From positions 5,049,286 through 5,113,285 of the forward strand of contig NW_004955429.1 in assembly GCF_000276665.1 (NCBI RefSeq): 64,000 nucleotides of DNA, in the 5' to 3' direction. This DNA comes from Chinchilla lanigera. Lineage: Eukaryota > Chordata > Mammalia > Rodentia > Chinchillidae. Within the stretch, counting starts at the first letter, position 1. Every line of letters starts with the position of its first letter. The notes below the pieces were generated by a model. It was not told the origin of the DNA and did no database searches. It was given only the letters and a program-made list of their open reading frames with translations. This document shows positions 9,961-22,005 of this stretch, one piece after another. The translations under genes and the position numbers were made by a program.

Positions 9961-12185
9961 ACAATATTTAAATCATAAAAGTGTTACAGGTTAGAATGTA
10001 ACCAGTGGCAGAAACAGTATCTTTTAAAAGGTATATTTTCTACTGATTGAAGCCTGAGGCAGTCAGTAATAGCTTAATTCAGATGCAGTTTAAGTTTTTC
10101 TTAAAGCTGTGTTTAAAACTTTGGGCTTCTCTTATCTTTACAGAGTACTTTTAAATTACAGTTCATCATAATGAGTTTCCCCTAACCTTCTGACTTTCCT
10201 TTAATCACCAGTCTCTAGAATTCCTACAACTAAACACAGAGTTCAGTATTGTACTTAGGGGAAATCCCTCATTCAAAGGTACAAGGGAGAACTTTTACCT
10301 ACTAATCTTGAAGGAAGAGACTTCGGCCTTACCATCAAAACCCCTGATTTTCTGTGATGGAGGAATTCCTTTCCAGCGGCCCCCTCTACTCTGCGCAGTA
10401 GTTTTATGCAAACTGGCACCCACTGAGCTTTAGCTTCTTGGCTCCCTTTAGGAGGCTCAAGTATGCCACAGTGTTAATGTGGATGGGATTAGGGATGTCT
10501 GTGTCAGGGGGCTTTTGGGGGAATGAGCTGGGATTTCAATTGTGAGGTTTGACACACAGCCAAAACTCTAGGTTTACCTGATTCGGTTTGCTTTGTAAGA
10601 TTCATCCCACTTCTATGGAAGTTAAAAACCACTGTTCTGAAGTCCTTTAGATGGATGCATCCTGAAATATTCTCAGAAAGTCAACATAATCCATTTCACA
10701 AGGACTCACAGCAGACCTGCCACCGCACCACCTGTCTGCAGCTGTACCTTAGGTCTGCTTTAGATCGTGAAATGGAAATCAGCTTTCAAAGTGCTTTTTT
10801 AAGTTGCCTTTGGGTTCTGTTAAATGTAGAAAAAAATTTTTTTTTCTTGCTCAAATGAAATGTCACTGTCAATTCCTGCTGAATGTGGAATCATGCCACT
10901 AGACACATGAGGAAAGAAAACCCACGTGAAACATATGCCCAGATGTTATGGGAGAAACTGGTTTAGAAAAGCCTTTGTTTTGTGGGTGAGGCTGCCACGG
11001 GTATTCTAGCACCTGAATCTTTACTTACACAATTTAATGAATAAAAATACCCAGACTGACAGTCCTCAAGAACAACCAAATACCAATTACTGCGGAACAG
11101 AACAGCATCAGTGAGAGGTGAAGAAGGGCAAAGCATCATGAAATGAGTTTAAGATTTCTCAGATGGAGCACTAAGTTGGATTTCATTTTTCCTGTAATTG
11201 ATTTATTTTGCTTCAAGGGAAACCTACGACTTATTTGAATCTGATTTCTATAATGTTAACATGGAGATGATACTACTCTCTAGCAATCTGCCCTTTTAGT
11301 GCACTAGGTAGCTCTTTTTATGCTTTATTGAAGACAATTTTCCAGAGGAAAATACCTTTCCAACATTCCAGAGGTCCCACATGCAACGTTCTCCATGTAA
11401 AAGTAATGCAGCAATTACAGGGTTTGGTATCCATTTCTGTCAGGCTCAGTAGCTCGGTACTTTGGCCAGGGACTTAGCCTGTTAAAGACCACGTCTCATC
11501 CAGTGTGGGATTAGTTCATTACCAGCTGCATCAGAAGTTACAAGATCTCCAGGGCAGAATAAACTTATTTCAATACTTTGGTGTCTGCCTTCAAAGAGTG
11601 GATGCTGTTAACTTATTATTTCTGTGTTACAGTTCCACTTTTTGGTCATTCTACCCTTCTTGTGCCCTTCTTCATGGCTAGCTGGAGCCTGTCCCATGGA
11701 GGGAATATTCAGGATGACATTATGCCTCCTTAGCATGAGAACCTATCCAGAGTCAGAAAATCCTCAGGCACCAGAGAGAAGAAGTTAGCACAATGCAAAG
11801 TATCTTTATTACAGCTTAACCGGTTCTTAAAGTTTCCTTTGCTTTTCAGCAAATGTGTTTTCTTCTTCTCATGGAACTGAGAACATATGTGCTGCCTGGC
11901 ACACAATTTCTGCAAATCTTAAAGTCAGGATTGGGGGAGGCTGACTCACAATTCCTTACACTGCATGTGTGAAATCTTTCAAGAAAACTTGGAGGGGGGA
12001 AGATCCACAGGATTTCAGATGACGCTTTCAATTGCTATTAAGCCAGTTTTTTTTCAAAAAAAGAATTGATTGGATCTTGGCTTCTATTTCTGACCTTTCA
12101 AGCTTTTTTTAAAAAGCAAGATGAAGTGGTGGGTTGAATAAAAGCTAACAATCCTGAGAACAGAAAGAAGGTAACATCTGTACAG
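9961..12185. other. Repeat-poor unique block
   Basis: More than 2 kb without a recognisable SINE, LINE, LTR or simple repeat beyond short A/T runs. Frames here are short and motif-free. The lack of insertions makes it a candidate for constrained non-coding sequence, but constraint itself cannot be seen from one genome. Confidence 0.45.
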
Positions 12186-12300
12186 AGCTGTGGTTTTCCA
12201 ATCGTCTTAATCATTTGATCTTGTGACATCCCTGTGATTCAGGTTTTATCTGTGACAAGGACAAAAGCTCCCAGAGATTACACAGTCATTGAGACTTTAT
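12186..12300 (-). repeat. MIR-like fragment
   Basis: Antisense MIR core-like order: TTGTGACATCCCTGTGATTC, TTTTATCTGTGACAAGGACA, then AGAGATTACACAGTCATTGA. Diverged. Confidence 0.45.
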
Positions 12301-13065
12301 TGACTCCAAACATTGAGTTCTTTCAATTCTACTGTGCGCCATTCTTCAAAGGTTCATGCAGTTCAGCTTTTATTAAAATTAAAGCACCCTAAAGAATGGC
12401 AAACTCAAACAAGATTCCCATTAAAATGATGTGTTTGAGGAAATAATTCTTCAGCTATCACTACAACTGATCCAGCTTGTGACAGGTGTTCTTCCACAAG
12501 ACATCAGTCTCCAACATCACGCAAAGCCCTTAGGTGCACATTATTGTGCACAGGATGCTATCGATTACGTCTGACAGACTGCAGACAACCACAGGAACAG
12601 GACACCCACGTAGACATACATGGTTAATGTCTCGCGGTTTCTCCCAAAATGTTTTATATGCCACATACAGATTCAACAAGGTGTCCAACAAGGGTCCTCG
12701 ATTGCCCCTGAAATGGGCAACAGACCTGACAAATCATTTTCTCCACATGACCCGTCTGACGAATTCTAGGAACGGTTCTTGGCGGACGCCTGTCCATAGT
12801 CTCCAAACCAGAGAGAGACCATGTAGGCAACAGGAAGGCAGGGCAGCTATATTTGGGCCTAATTTACTTCAGCCCAAGCATTGCAGAGTGAGATAGCTCT
12901 TCAGGGGCAAAGCTTCCAGGCTCAGAGAACACAAGAGCTCCAACAAGTTCTATAACATAAGCTTGAAAAGGGGGCAGGAGCCAGAAGCATTAACTGCAGG
13001 CTACGGGGTGGTCTTTTCTACTTCATTCTAGGGCTCCGTTCAGGCCCTGAGCTTACCCCGAATGG
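12301..13065. other. Unique sequence
   Basis: No repeat recognised. A plus-strand frame of 120 codons (12534-12896) shows no known motif and I see no flanking splice architecture, so I do not call it a gene. Confidence 0.45.
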
Positions 13066-13235
13066 CTCTGTGACCTCGAGCAAGACACTCGTGCTCCGTG
13101 GAGTCCCGTGTGTAAAATGGGGGTAACAGCATGTTATCTGTGTGCACGGTTGTAAGGATTAAATGACATCACACACACTGCACCACATGCGGTAGGCAGC
13201 AGACACTGGCTAAATAGTAGTTATTGTTTTGCAGC
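13066..13235 (+). repeat. MIR SINE
   Basis: Sense MIR: CTCTGTGACCTCGAGCAAG, GTGTGTAAAATGGGGGTAAC, GGTTGTAAGGATTAAATGAC, then a decayed 3' end with GCTAAATAGTAGTTATT. One of the clearest MIR copies in the window. Confidence 0.85.
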
Positions 13236-16200
13236 ATTGTGATTATCTACAATTCTCAGATGGTAACATCGCCAGTGCTATAATTTGAAACCCATTTATT
13301 CTTTACATTCTAGCAAACTACTTCAGAGCCTGTTTTTCCAGCTGCATTGTGTAGTTTGGGTTTAAAGAAAAATCCCTGAATATGTTCTACTCTGCTTATC
13401 AAAGGCTGTCTATAAAGCTCACTCAAGAGTAAGTAAATTGCACAGGAACTTGTTCCACCTTCTGTTGCTCTTCTTGAACCACATTCCATGTGGTAGCAGG
13501 TCTGTCTCTTTACTTCCTCTTCCTTCCTACCACATTCCATACCTTAAAAAGATGCCAGTTGAGTGTTAACTCTCCTTTGAAAGTGAATTTTCATCTTTAC
13601 TTTTTAATGCAAGTTTCACCTTTTTAAAAATTTTATTTATTTTTTTTACTTTTTAAAAAAGTTGTTTAAAGTAGTTGTAAGTTCTCTCAATGCCCTCCAA
13701 CTTCAGCCCATGCAACAAAATAGCCACGGAGAGAATTATTATTGCTCTGCTAGAATCCTCCCACTGAGAGGGGCGACTTTGTAATGAACTACGCATCCAT
13801 AAATGCTTGACTCTTTGATCTCTTGTTGCTTGTACAACTCTAAAGAGAAAGGCATTCCAGCCCTAACCACACAAAGAGAGAGGGACTTAGGTTATTTATG
13901 GTGGACCCCTGACTCTAAGTTTAGCCTGGCTCTTTAAAGATTCAAATGCACACATCATTTTGACTGCCAAATCTGCTCCCTTCCTCTGCAGCGGTGTCTA
14001 ACAGGCCTGGAGACCAGGAATGTCTGATCTCTGCTTCTCCCTGGGGTGAGAAAGGTAGCTGGCTTGGCAGAGACAGACACAACAGCATTTACAGAGACAG
14101 TAGAAAATAGAATCCATATGCTGCAAAGGGAAATCGGAGTAAATCACCAGGAGTGAAGAGAACTGCTGAACTCCCTTTCTGAGGCCTGTCAGCTTCTGGC
14201 AGAGAGTAAACAGGACCTACCGCTCAGCGCTCTAGCTGCACCAAATCCGGAGTCCACATGCCTGCCTGTATCTGATGGAGTTTCATCAACACGGCCCTTT
14301 ATGGGAAGGAAAACAGCGTCCTTTGGTTCCTTGAGTTTCGAAGCTGTTTAGCAAGCCTGGCGCTTGCCATTACTCAATGAACTTCCCATCTCACTGCTGG
14401 GAGCCATGAATTCCTGGCTCCTACATTGTGGAAGCTGAGTTTACTGGCTTCCTATTGGTGATTCTCCGACCATGATGTCTTTGACCTTTCTACTTTCAGG
14501 TGCTGGGTGATGTGGCTGAGTATTGATCCACACAGCTCACCACATGAAAAACCAAGCTGAGTAAAGAAGGTACTGTGGAAAGACCTGTCTACTTACTTTG
14601 CTATCTTCCTCCAGATCAAATATCAAAGTTGTATGACTTGGTCTCAGGATGGTAACAGCTATCTGAGGGACGCTGTAATGGGTGACAACTCAACATGGAT
14701 ATAGTTTTGATTAGTGTAAAATACTGAACAGGTGGATTTATGATCTAAACTTAGGTTGAATGAATACAGCTACAATTGGGGGTTCGTGGAGTCATCTCAC
14801 TCAAGGTCATTTGAATAAGCTGCTGCAGGCAAAGCAAAAGGACTTTGGTTAAAATGGCTAATTAATTTTGCTATTGTGGGATCTAGAGGTTGATCAAAGT
14901 CAAACAACCGGGTAGGCCTAAAAGAGACTTCAGTTTTGATTCATTTTATTCACTCCACAGACACAGAAATAATCACCAGATACCTACACAGGTGCCTATA
15001 TTGTCTGCTAAAATTCATGTCTTTGAGCATGTTCTTATTACGATGGCTTCAAGCCAGAGTTGGAGCACTGAGACAAGCATATAAATGAATGCAATACATG
15101 GCCTGAAAAGTAAAGCATATGTCATCGACCCTGCCCGCGCAAGCAAAGAAAGAAAGGCTAAAAGAATAAAACAGCTACAGCTCAGAACAAATACATGTGG
15201 GACAACTGCATGGGTGAACTCAGACATTTTGGTCTACTGGGCTCAACGGAGGAATTAAGAGAAGCTCAATTTTACAGATAAACCTTTATCTCATAATTCA
15301 TTCATTTTCAAGATGATGGCTGTCATGATTTAACAAAAAGATAGGACTTACCTAAAATGAAAGTAAAGAGGAGAAGGACTCCACAGATAAGTAGCACAGT
15401 CCTTTGGGGGCAAAACCCAGAAACGTTGGATTGTGGTACCAACTTTGTATCCAGGATATGATGTAATCAGCTACACATGTAGGACTCCAGTATCTCCATC
15501 TGTAAAATACATATACTAATGTAACTGTTTTTACTGTGTAACTGCTGAGTAATTAGAAAGTCATGATGATTAAAATATGGAGGAAGAATAAATGATAAAG
15601 TGCCAATTTGATAGGTACACCCGGATGCATTGTAATACTGCAGAAACTTTTATATAGTTACTCAAAGTTTGAAGATTTAACCTCTGGTTTTCCCCAAAAT
15701 ATCACTAAGATGCTACAAAGGAAGGTAAACACATTAAACTAGATCAGCCATGAAAATAAGAGCAGGCTTCTGTAGTTGAGGGTGAAATGGAATCAGGAGC
15801 AGCCAGCTGAGAACAAGAGCACAAATGAAGAGCTGAACTACTTTCAGTTTATTACTTTTTTTAGGGAGTGGAAGCAGCTGCCGTATGTCTGTCAGAGACC
15901 CTGCCACACATAGATGCCTGGGTATCATTATCCCAGCCCAATGGGAAAGGAGAGTGGGCAGGTGCTGGGGCTGGACCACTGGTGAACGTAAGCTGTCCAA
16001 TTCAAAGATTTCAAACTAAGACTTGAAATTACTAATGCCTAATGATTTTGTAATGATAGATGAGGAAAGGCACCTTTTCTGTAAAAGGAGGTTCTAGAAG
16101 CCTAAGAATACTGAAATTGATCTTGCAGTTTTCTCCTACAGCCAGTGGATTTGTATATCACTAGAAGCTGGGGCAATTAGTTGAAATCAAGGAACCAAAT

Positions 16201-16817
16201 ACATGCAGACAACTAGTAGGACAACTATTTGGAACACTTCCCCTAATGGAAACTTTTTCCTATAAATTTCTTTTAACTTCTTGAGTGAAAAGAAAATGGT
16301 AGATGAAATTATAAAAAAAGTCATCAAACACAAAATATATGACAAAAGCACTGTTGAGTTTTGATAATAAAAAGCCATGTTATAAAACTTCTAGTAATTG
16401 GCTATGCAATTTAGATTATTTCTTGTGCTGAGTTTGATTAGTTGTGTGTGCTATCATATTTAAAGTTATTTTAAAAAATCTTCTTTGGGCATTATTTGGC
16501 ATACAGGTAGTCTACTAGAAACCATATATAACGTAGGGGAGATGAGTGGCCTGGATGTCAGGCAACCTGTGGTTTATAGCTCTGGGGAGGACATTTAGTT
16601 TCTTAATTACCAATAAAGTAAAGCTACAAGGACCTGAAAAGTTAAGAATAGGCCCTTCAGGTTTGTTAATCTATATTCAAAGTTGACTCTATGACCACTT
16701 CATTATAGGACTTTATGAAAATTCTTGCCTACTCTGGGTCCTTCCTTTGTTTAACACTTGTGACATTTTTTCCACTCACTAGCTAAGCTACCCTGGCCAA
16801 CTAATGATATTGAAAGT
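13236..16817. other. Repeat-poor unique block
   Basis: About 3.5 kb with almost no recognisable repeats. Weak MIR-like patches occur at about 15490-15560 (CTCCATCTGTAAAATACATA) and 16540-16640. A T/A-rich run lies at 13620-13660. No frame has a recognisable domain. 13800-14530 has mixed composition and short TF-site-like words, as expected of either neutral unique DNA or a distal enhancer. Confidence 0.45.
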
Positions 16818-17406
16818 ATGAAATGCTGAAATTTTTTTATTTTTATTTTTAAAAATAAAAGGAGGAAAACATTAACAGAAAACCTTTTACAAAATAGCAA
16901 AAGAACAGTACAGACAATACAGAGTTACAAACAAACTGGTAGGAAATTAACAGTGCTTGTTGTATTACGTATTGATATCTACAAAGTGGTTTCTCATGAA
17001 AACAAATAGAGACACGTAATACTGATCAACCAAGGACTCATTGACAGTTTCTTTCAGCAAAGAAATAGAAGACAGTAAAACAACTATGTTAACTGTCCTG
17101 TATATACATACACACAAAATTTCTCCTTCTTTCCCTTCTCTTTTCCCACATCCCAGTTGCCCTTTACCCTTGAGTGTTTTCCTATCATTTCACAATGTCT
17201 GTCATACCTCTGAGTTTAAATTAACTCTTTCAGGTTTTTACACTAGTGAGGCAATGCTGTGCTTGCACATGCAGGTCTGATTTGTTTCACTTCTGAGTAT
17301 GGTCTCTAGTTGTGACCATTTACCTATAAAAGCCTCAAGTTTATCTTTCTTTATAGCTGAGTAATATTCCATTACATAAAAGTACCACAATGAAATGCTG
17401 AAATTT
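16818..17406 (-). repeat. L1 3' end, antisense, with perfect 17-bp TSD
   Basis: A 5'-truncated L1 of 555 bp (16835-17389) in minus orientation. Its poly(A) is the TTTTTTTATTTTTATTTTT at the left, and the right end reads into the ORF2 end (AGCTGAGTAATATTCCATTA, antisense). It is flanked by an exact duplication ATGAAATGCTGAAATTT at 16818-16834 and 17390-17406. The intact duplication argues for a fairly recent insertion. The 3'UTR is shared with the copy at 22.0-22.45 kb. Confidence 0.9.
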
Positions 17407-17439
17407 GGAAGTCACTATGCCAATTAGCTGGCAATTTTA

Positions 17440-18040
17440 ATTAGGTAACATACTAACCCCATTATTTTCATTTTCAGTCTTAACAACTCCCAAAAAGGTA
17501 GATGACCTGCTTCCACATCATTACCAAGGAAAGCTGTATTAGTCAGCTTTCCATTACTGTGAGAACATACCCGAGACAATCAGTTTATAAAGATAAAAGG
17601 TTTTGTTTGGTTTGTTTTTAGATTTAGAGGTTTCAGTGAATGAATGTTTGCTGTGGACTTGTGGCAGCACAGAGCACCATGATAGGCGTGAATGTTGGAG
17701 GAGGTGTGTTCACTTCGTGGTGGCCGGGAGTCAAAGAGAGAAAAAGACAGAGGAAGGGCCCGGTCTCCACTGTCCCACTCAAGGGCACACCCTCCATGAC
17801 CTAACTCCCTCTCATAGGGCCCAATCTACTAAATGTTCCACCACATCTCAGTTATACCACAGGCTTGGGACCAAACATTTAGTATATGGGCCCTTAGAGG
17901 ACATTTCACATCCAAACAAGAGCAAAAAGTCTCTAGATTTTTTAAATGCTATTCCTGGTAAGTAACGTATGCAGTAATGGAACCCAGACCGTTCTGACTT
18001 CATTGTCTGGGATTCTTCCACATAACTCCTTGATCAGGTA
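17440..18040 (-). repeat. MIR split by an LTR insertion
   Basis: Antisense MIR in two pieces. The left piece (about 17445-17535) has TAACAACTCCCAAAAAGGTA. The right piece (about 17930-18035) has GGAACCCAGACCGTTCTGAC and GGGATTCTTCCACATAAC. The MaLR LTR at 17536-17925 lies between them, so the MIR predates it. Confidence 0.5.
17536..17925 (-). repeat. MaLR-type LTR, antisense
   Basis: Begins TGTATTAGTCAGCTTTCCAT with ACATACCCGAGACAATCAGT and TTTATAAAGATAAAAGG, the hallmark antisense start of MST/THE1/MLT1-like LTRs. It ends near GGACATTTCACATCCAAAC. The 120-codon plus frame at 17603-17965 is wholly or mostly LTR sequence, not a gene. Confidence 0.85.
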
Positions 18041-18065
18041 GAAGAATGATTATTTTCCTTAATTG

Positions 18066-18151
18066 TTTTTTTTTTTTTTTGTACCAGGAATCAAACTCAT
18101 GACTTTGCATTTGCCAGGCAGGCTTTATGCCACTGAGCTACATCCCCAGCA
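18066..18151 (-). repeat. ID-type SINE, older copy
   Basis: Antisense: poly(T), GTACCAGGAATCAAACTCAT, then CACTGAGCTACATCCCCAGC. No convincing target duplication. Several CpG-type changes fit an older age. Confidence 0.85.
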
Positions 18152-18224
18152 ATAAAATGTTTTAAACATAGCTACTAGATTGCTTCAAATTATTATTAGA
18201 ATAACAATAACTCATTACTTGGAT

Positions 18225-18305
18225 ATCTTTGTAGTGAAGCTTCTGTGGATCAAATCTAGTGAATTCTAACTAACTGGAGAAATTAGTGAAAAATATGTAT
18301 CAGCA
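18225..18305 (+). repeat. Unidentified repeat, copy A
   Basis: About 80 bp (ATCTTTGTAGTGAAGC ... ACTAACTGGAGAAATTAGTG) resembling 18927-19012 in the same orientation. By eye roughly two thirds of positions match, with small gaps. I do not recognise the family. Confidence 0.5.
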
Positions 18306-18334
18306 AAAAGACAATAACTACATGGCTTGTCAGG

Positions 18335-18515
18335 CACTGCCTCACACATATTATGTCATCATTCTCATAACAATCCTAACAGCTAGCACTGTTAGCACCA
18401 TTTTGCAGATGGACATGCAGAGGTTAAATACATTGTCCAACATCACATCATGAGTGGCAGAGCCTGGTCCCAAACTCAGGTATGCCTCGCTCCATAGCCC
18501 ATTCTCTCAACACCT
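18335..18515 (-). repeat. MIR SINE
   Basis: Antisense MIR: CATTTTGCAGATGGACATGC, AGAGGTTAAATACATTGTCC, GAGTGGCAGAGCCTGGTCCC, then the tRNA-like head region. Confidence 0.85.
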
Positions 18516-18926
18516 CCTGTGTTTCTGTATTGGTAAGAATTTGCAATTCTACATGAAGAAATTTATTACTGGGGACAAGAGCCCTAAGCTGTTCTCACCG
18601 TCCTTCCTTTTTCCTTGAGTCTTGCCATCTGCCCTCCCCATTCTTGTCTCTCAGGATAGCCAGGAGGTTCCTGACTGCCCCTACACAGGTGGCTCACACC
18701 CTACACTCCCACTGAATTTGTCCAATTCCATCCTTGCTCCAAACACAACAGTCCTCAAGAAGGCAAAGAGAAGAGCAAGCTTAAAAAGTTATATACAAGG
18801 AAGTGGATGAGTTGAATGCATGCACTACAGGTATTGCCACAAGAAGACAGGCAAACACGTTTTGAATTACTTGCTGGTCACGGGGTCTGGTTGGGGTGTA
18901 ATTATTGATAGTAATCACTGCCTGAT
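18516..18926. other. Unassigned stretch
   Basis: Nothing recognised. The 62-codon frame at 18622-18810 has no known motif. Confidence 0.4.
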
Positions 18927-19012
18927 TGTCTTTGTAGTAAATAAATTTCCCTGGGGTCAAGTCTGGAGAATTCAGACTAATTGGAGAAGGAGATGTAATT
19001 GAAAAATAGAAC
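18927..19012 (+). repeat. Unidentified repeat, copy B
   Basis: Counterpart of 18225-18305: TGTCTTTGTAGTAAATAAAT, GGGGTCAAGTCTGGAGAATT, then ACTAATTGGAGAAGGAGATG. It is about 5-7 bp longer than copy A through small insertions. Confidence 0.5.
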
Positions 19013-20285
19013 ATATTTCCAAATACAGGAAAGCCTTATTCTTTTTATTCACAAAACAGCCTCAGGTATACCACTAAAAAAGATCAATAAAGTCTTTAAT
19101 GCTTTTGTGTTAAAGACTAAATAAGAATATTTGCAATCAGTCTGAAGTTGTTAAAAAATAAACAAGTTGAAGATATCTTATTTAACCTGAAACTCTTGTC
19201 TTGGAATAAATAAAAAGGCCAAATAATTTGAATATTCCACCCAGTTTGTAAGATTTAGGAAAAGAGTTTATTCTGTAAATATTAACATCAAATCAGCTAA
19301 ACTCTAAATTACTTAAAAAGTCAAAGACTTTGAAATAAAAAGACTATGAAAGCCTGGGATTGAATGAATACAATTTTCCTGTTGGCGACTGGAAATTACT
19401 GTAGCAGCAGAATCGCAGAGACGTCCTGTGATGCAGAGTGACACGGTGATCACCGGGGGCTACCTCATGACAGCACAGTATTTAAGAGAATACAACTGTG
19501 AAACTAGCCTCATTTTGAGGCAGAATTTCTTCCTCTGATCCCCTGGCTACTAGTCAGATTTTCTCCTCTGAGCAATCCAACCTGGATGCATAAACTAGAT
19601 AGAAATGCAAGAATGTAAGTGGAGATTCTTCCCAGAGGTGGAATAATGCATGCTATTCAGAGGTGAAGGAATACTATTTGAAGAGTGTAGAGATGGGGCA
19701 CCTCTGTTCAAGACATCCCTATTAAAAAGCACTTTCATGCTTTGCGAGTCACTGCTGATTTAATGTAAAGCAGCGTGATGTGTGCGGATGAATGCAGTGG
19801 TCATCCCAGGAGAAGGGGTAGAGGGTGTGGAGGACCAGGACAGTGAGAACACTCCTTGCAAGGAAGGAGAGAGGAGCACTCTTGGATTGCTCTAATAGCA
19901 CTTCCGGGGTCAAAGGTGAGCAGTCTGAGTAAAGAATGTGACGTGAGGCCTGGAGCTGACCCATGCCCAGCACTGGGGGACTCATGTCTGAGCTGGGGAG
20001 AAAAGAGAACAAGGAAATGGAAAGAACTGTGAAGAAGTTACAGTGTGGGGTTGGACAGAGGCCTTTGCTCTGAGGCTCACAGTCCTCAGTCTGCTCATCA
20101 CAGATTCCCTCTGATTTCTGCATCATTCACCTTATCACCCGCATGCCTAACAGACGACCACCAAGTTCTTGCCTCTGGGTTTCTTCCTCCAGCCTCATCT
20201 CCTACCACACTCCTCATAAGGCTTTAGTGCTCAAGTCACGGCTAAATGATTTGCAATTATTTATTCAATTATGTTCTCAGGACTT
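19013..20285. other. Unique sequence
   Basis: 19020-19370 is AT-rich and unassigned. 19370-20230 is more balanced. A 125-codon minus frame (19749-20126) has no recognisable domain. A weak L2-like patch (CTCTGTCTGGAATGTCCAGC) begins just after, near 20306. Confidence 0.4.
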
Positions 20286-20424
20286 GAGGCTGTAGTTGGT
20301 GACTCTCTCTGTCTGGAATGTCCAGCATCTGCCTGAAAAATCCCCTGTAGGTCTTGGGAACACTGGAAGGCAGCTTTTGTTCTGCAAAAACCACAGTTGG
20401 CTCCTCCTTGCTAAAGTTCAATAG

Positions 20425-20785
20425 AAAGCAGTGGCTCAGAGCGCACAGTCTGGATGAGCTGGCTGGGTTTCAAATGTAGATATTATCTTTGCCTGGCTCA
20501 AGTTCTGCTTTCGGCCATCAGGAACTCTCATCAAGAAGGGCAAACAGAGTCCTCCATGGTGTTCTTTTGAATCTTCCTACACCATTTTCCACATCCTAGG
20601 CAGCCCCAAGCAAGTCACTTTACCTGTCAAAGACTCATTTTCCTCATCTACAAAATGGAAACAATAGTGATGGTGATAAAAACGCACACATATAACTTAG
20701 GTGTGTTAAGAATCAAAGAAATACTTGTGAACCACTTAGTACTAAACTGCCTTGCTTACAGTAAGGAATCAATAAATACTAGGAT
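20425..20785 (+). repeat. MIR SINE, possibly interrupted
   Basis: The head part at 20425-20480 (GCAGTGGCTCAGAGCGCACA) and the core/tail at 20600-20785 (GCAAGTCACTTTACCTGTC, TTCCTCATCTACAAAATGG, CAGTAAGGAATCAATAAATA) are separated by about 100 bp of unrelated sequence. The tail is unambiguous and the head less so. Confidence 0.8.
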
Positions 20786-20807
20786 CTTCTTATGTGCTCT
20801 AATAGCA

Positions 20808-20965
20808 CATTAAAAATATTTGTTTGCTCTGTATCTTCTCCACTAGAATGGAAACTCTTTTAGAGACGGCCTGTGCCTATTTCACTTGGTGCTTCTCACA
20901 CCGAAAGTAATACCGGTTACTCATGGGTCAGTGCTTCACTCACTGAGAGTGGATTGAACGGCTGC
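20808..20965 (+). repeat. L2 3' end
   Basis: L2 terminal region: TCTCCACTAGAATGGAAACT, AGACGGCCTGTGCCTATTTC, then a decayed end with GAGAGTGGATTGAACG. Directly follows the MIR. Confidence 0.75.
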
Positions 20966-21984
20966 TTCTGAGGGACACTATGATGCTAAGCGGGTCAGGA
21001 ATATGAATGAACAGGTACATGAAAATAGTACATGAGTAATTACACTTATTATATCCAAGATTGTGAATATATTACATAGTATGACCTACATTCATTGAGT
21101 TATACATGCAGCAATGTTTCCGTTAAAATATTCTCACACTGACAATAAAAGCAGCAATATCCTATATACTTCTTGTTGCTTGAGGGCTGATTAAGCCCCA
21201 GATAGCATAGAAATGACATCACACCTACAATGTGTCTGTTGCCTTCCTCCATGCCTGATGTTAACTGTCTGAAGATATACTTTTACTGAGTTGGATTTAA
21301 AGAGTAGACAATGCCAGAGATTATTATAAAATATTAACCATGCTTACAACAGTGCTGTGAGCTCCACAGTAGTCTCAATAAATCAGTAGAGGGCACATGG
21401 AATTTTTATTAGTGAGAGTATTCTAATACACTGCCCCCTCTGTAATGAAGACTGGAGGATGATCCATCATGTGATATTACTTTCCATTACGGGGACACTC
21501 TCGCCAGTGTCAGAGACCTCCCCTCATCGAAGGAAGCTGAGAGCTAAGGTCCTTTGAGATCTTTCTCTCTCTAACCCCTAGCACTTTTCAGTGTCCTTGC
21601 AGACAGCATCTGAGTAGGCAACAGGAGCTGCACCCTACACTCCAAGGCAATGACTCGAAGACTGAGAATAGAAGTAACGAGAACAGAAATGCATGTCTTG
21701 CAGCAAGAGGTGGCAGAAGCAGCACCTGGTCGCCTGATCCTTCATGATCAGAGGCCGCCTGGTTCATCTGTACCCCAAGGCTGGCCTAAGTTCATCAGAG
21801 TCACCGGACCTGCCTCCTGGTCTGGGCCAGCTTCAGTTTCCTACATGAAAAACCTCCCCTGCCAAAGAGACGCAGACTCCCACTTTTCTCTGGATCTTCC
21901 CATACAAGTTAACCCACAGGCTACACAAAGCAGCACCACCAAACACACACAGCAATGCAGGGCATGCTGTCTGTATTCTCTTTA
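20966..21984. other. Unique sequence
   Basis: No clear repeat. A 111-codon plus frame (21650-21985) is among the longer non-repeat frames but has no recognisable motif, no Kozak-grade context I would rely on, and runs into an L1 insertion. A CTCF-like motif lies at 21383-21396. Confidence 0.45.
21383..21396 (+). promoter_or_regulatory. CTCF-like motif
   Basis: TCAGTAGAGGGCAC matches the CTCF core (CCASYAGRGGGCRC) at 13 of 14 positions on the plus strand. Such matches occur by chance every few tens of kb, so occupancy is unproven. Confidence 0.4.
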
Positions 21985-22005
21985 AGATGCAATGTGGTCC
22001 CTTCT

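Noticed and set aside
12534..12896. 120-codon frame in unique DNA
   Set aside because: Low-information composition, no recognised domain, no exon signals.
17603..17965. 120-codon plus-strand frame
   Set aside because: Contained almost entirely in an antisense MaLR LTR.
21650..21985. 111-codon frame in non-repeat DNA
   Set aside because: No known motif, no splice or promoter context, and frames of this length are expected by chance in GC-balanced DNA of this size.
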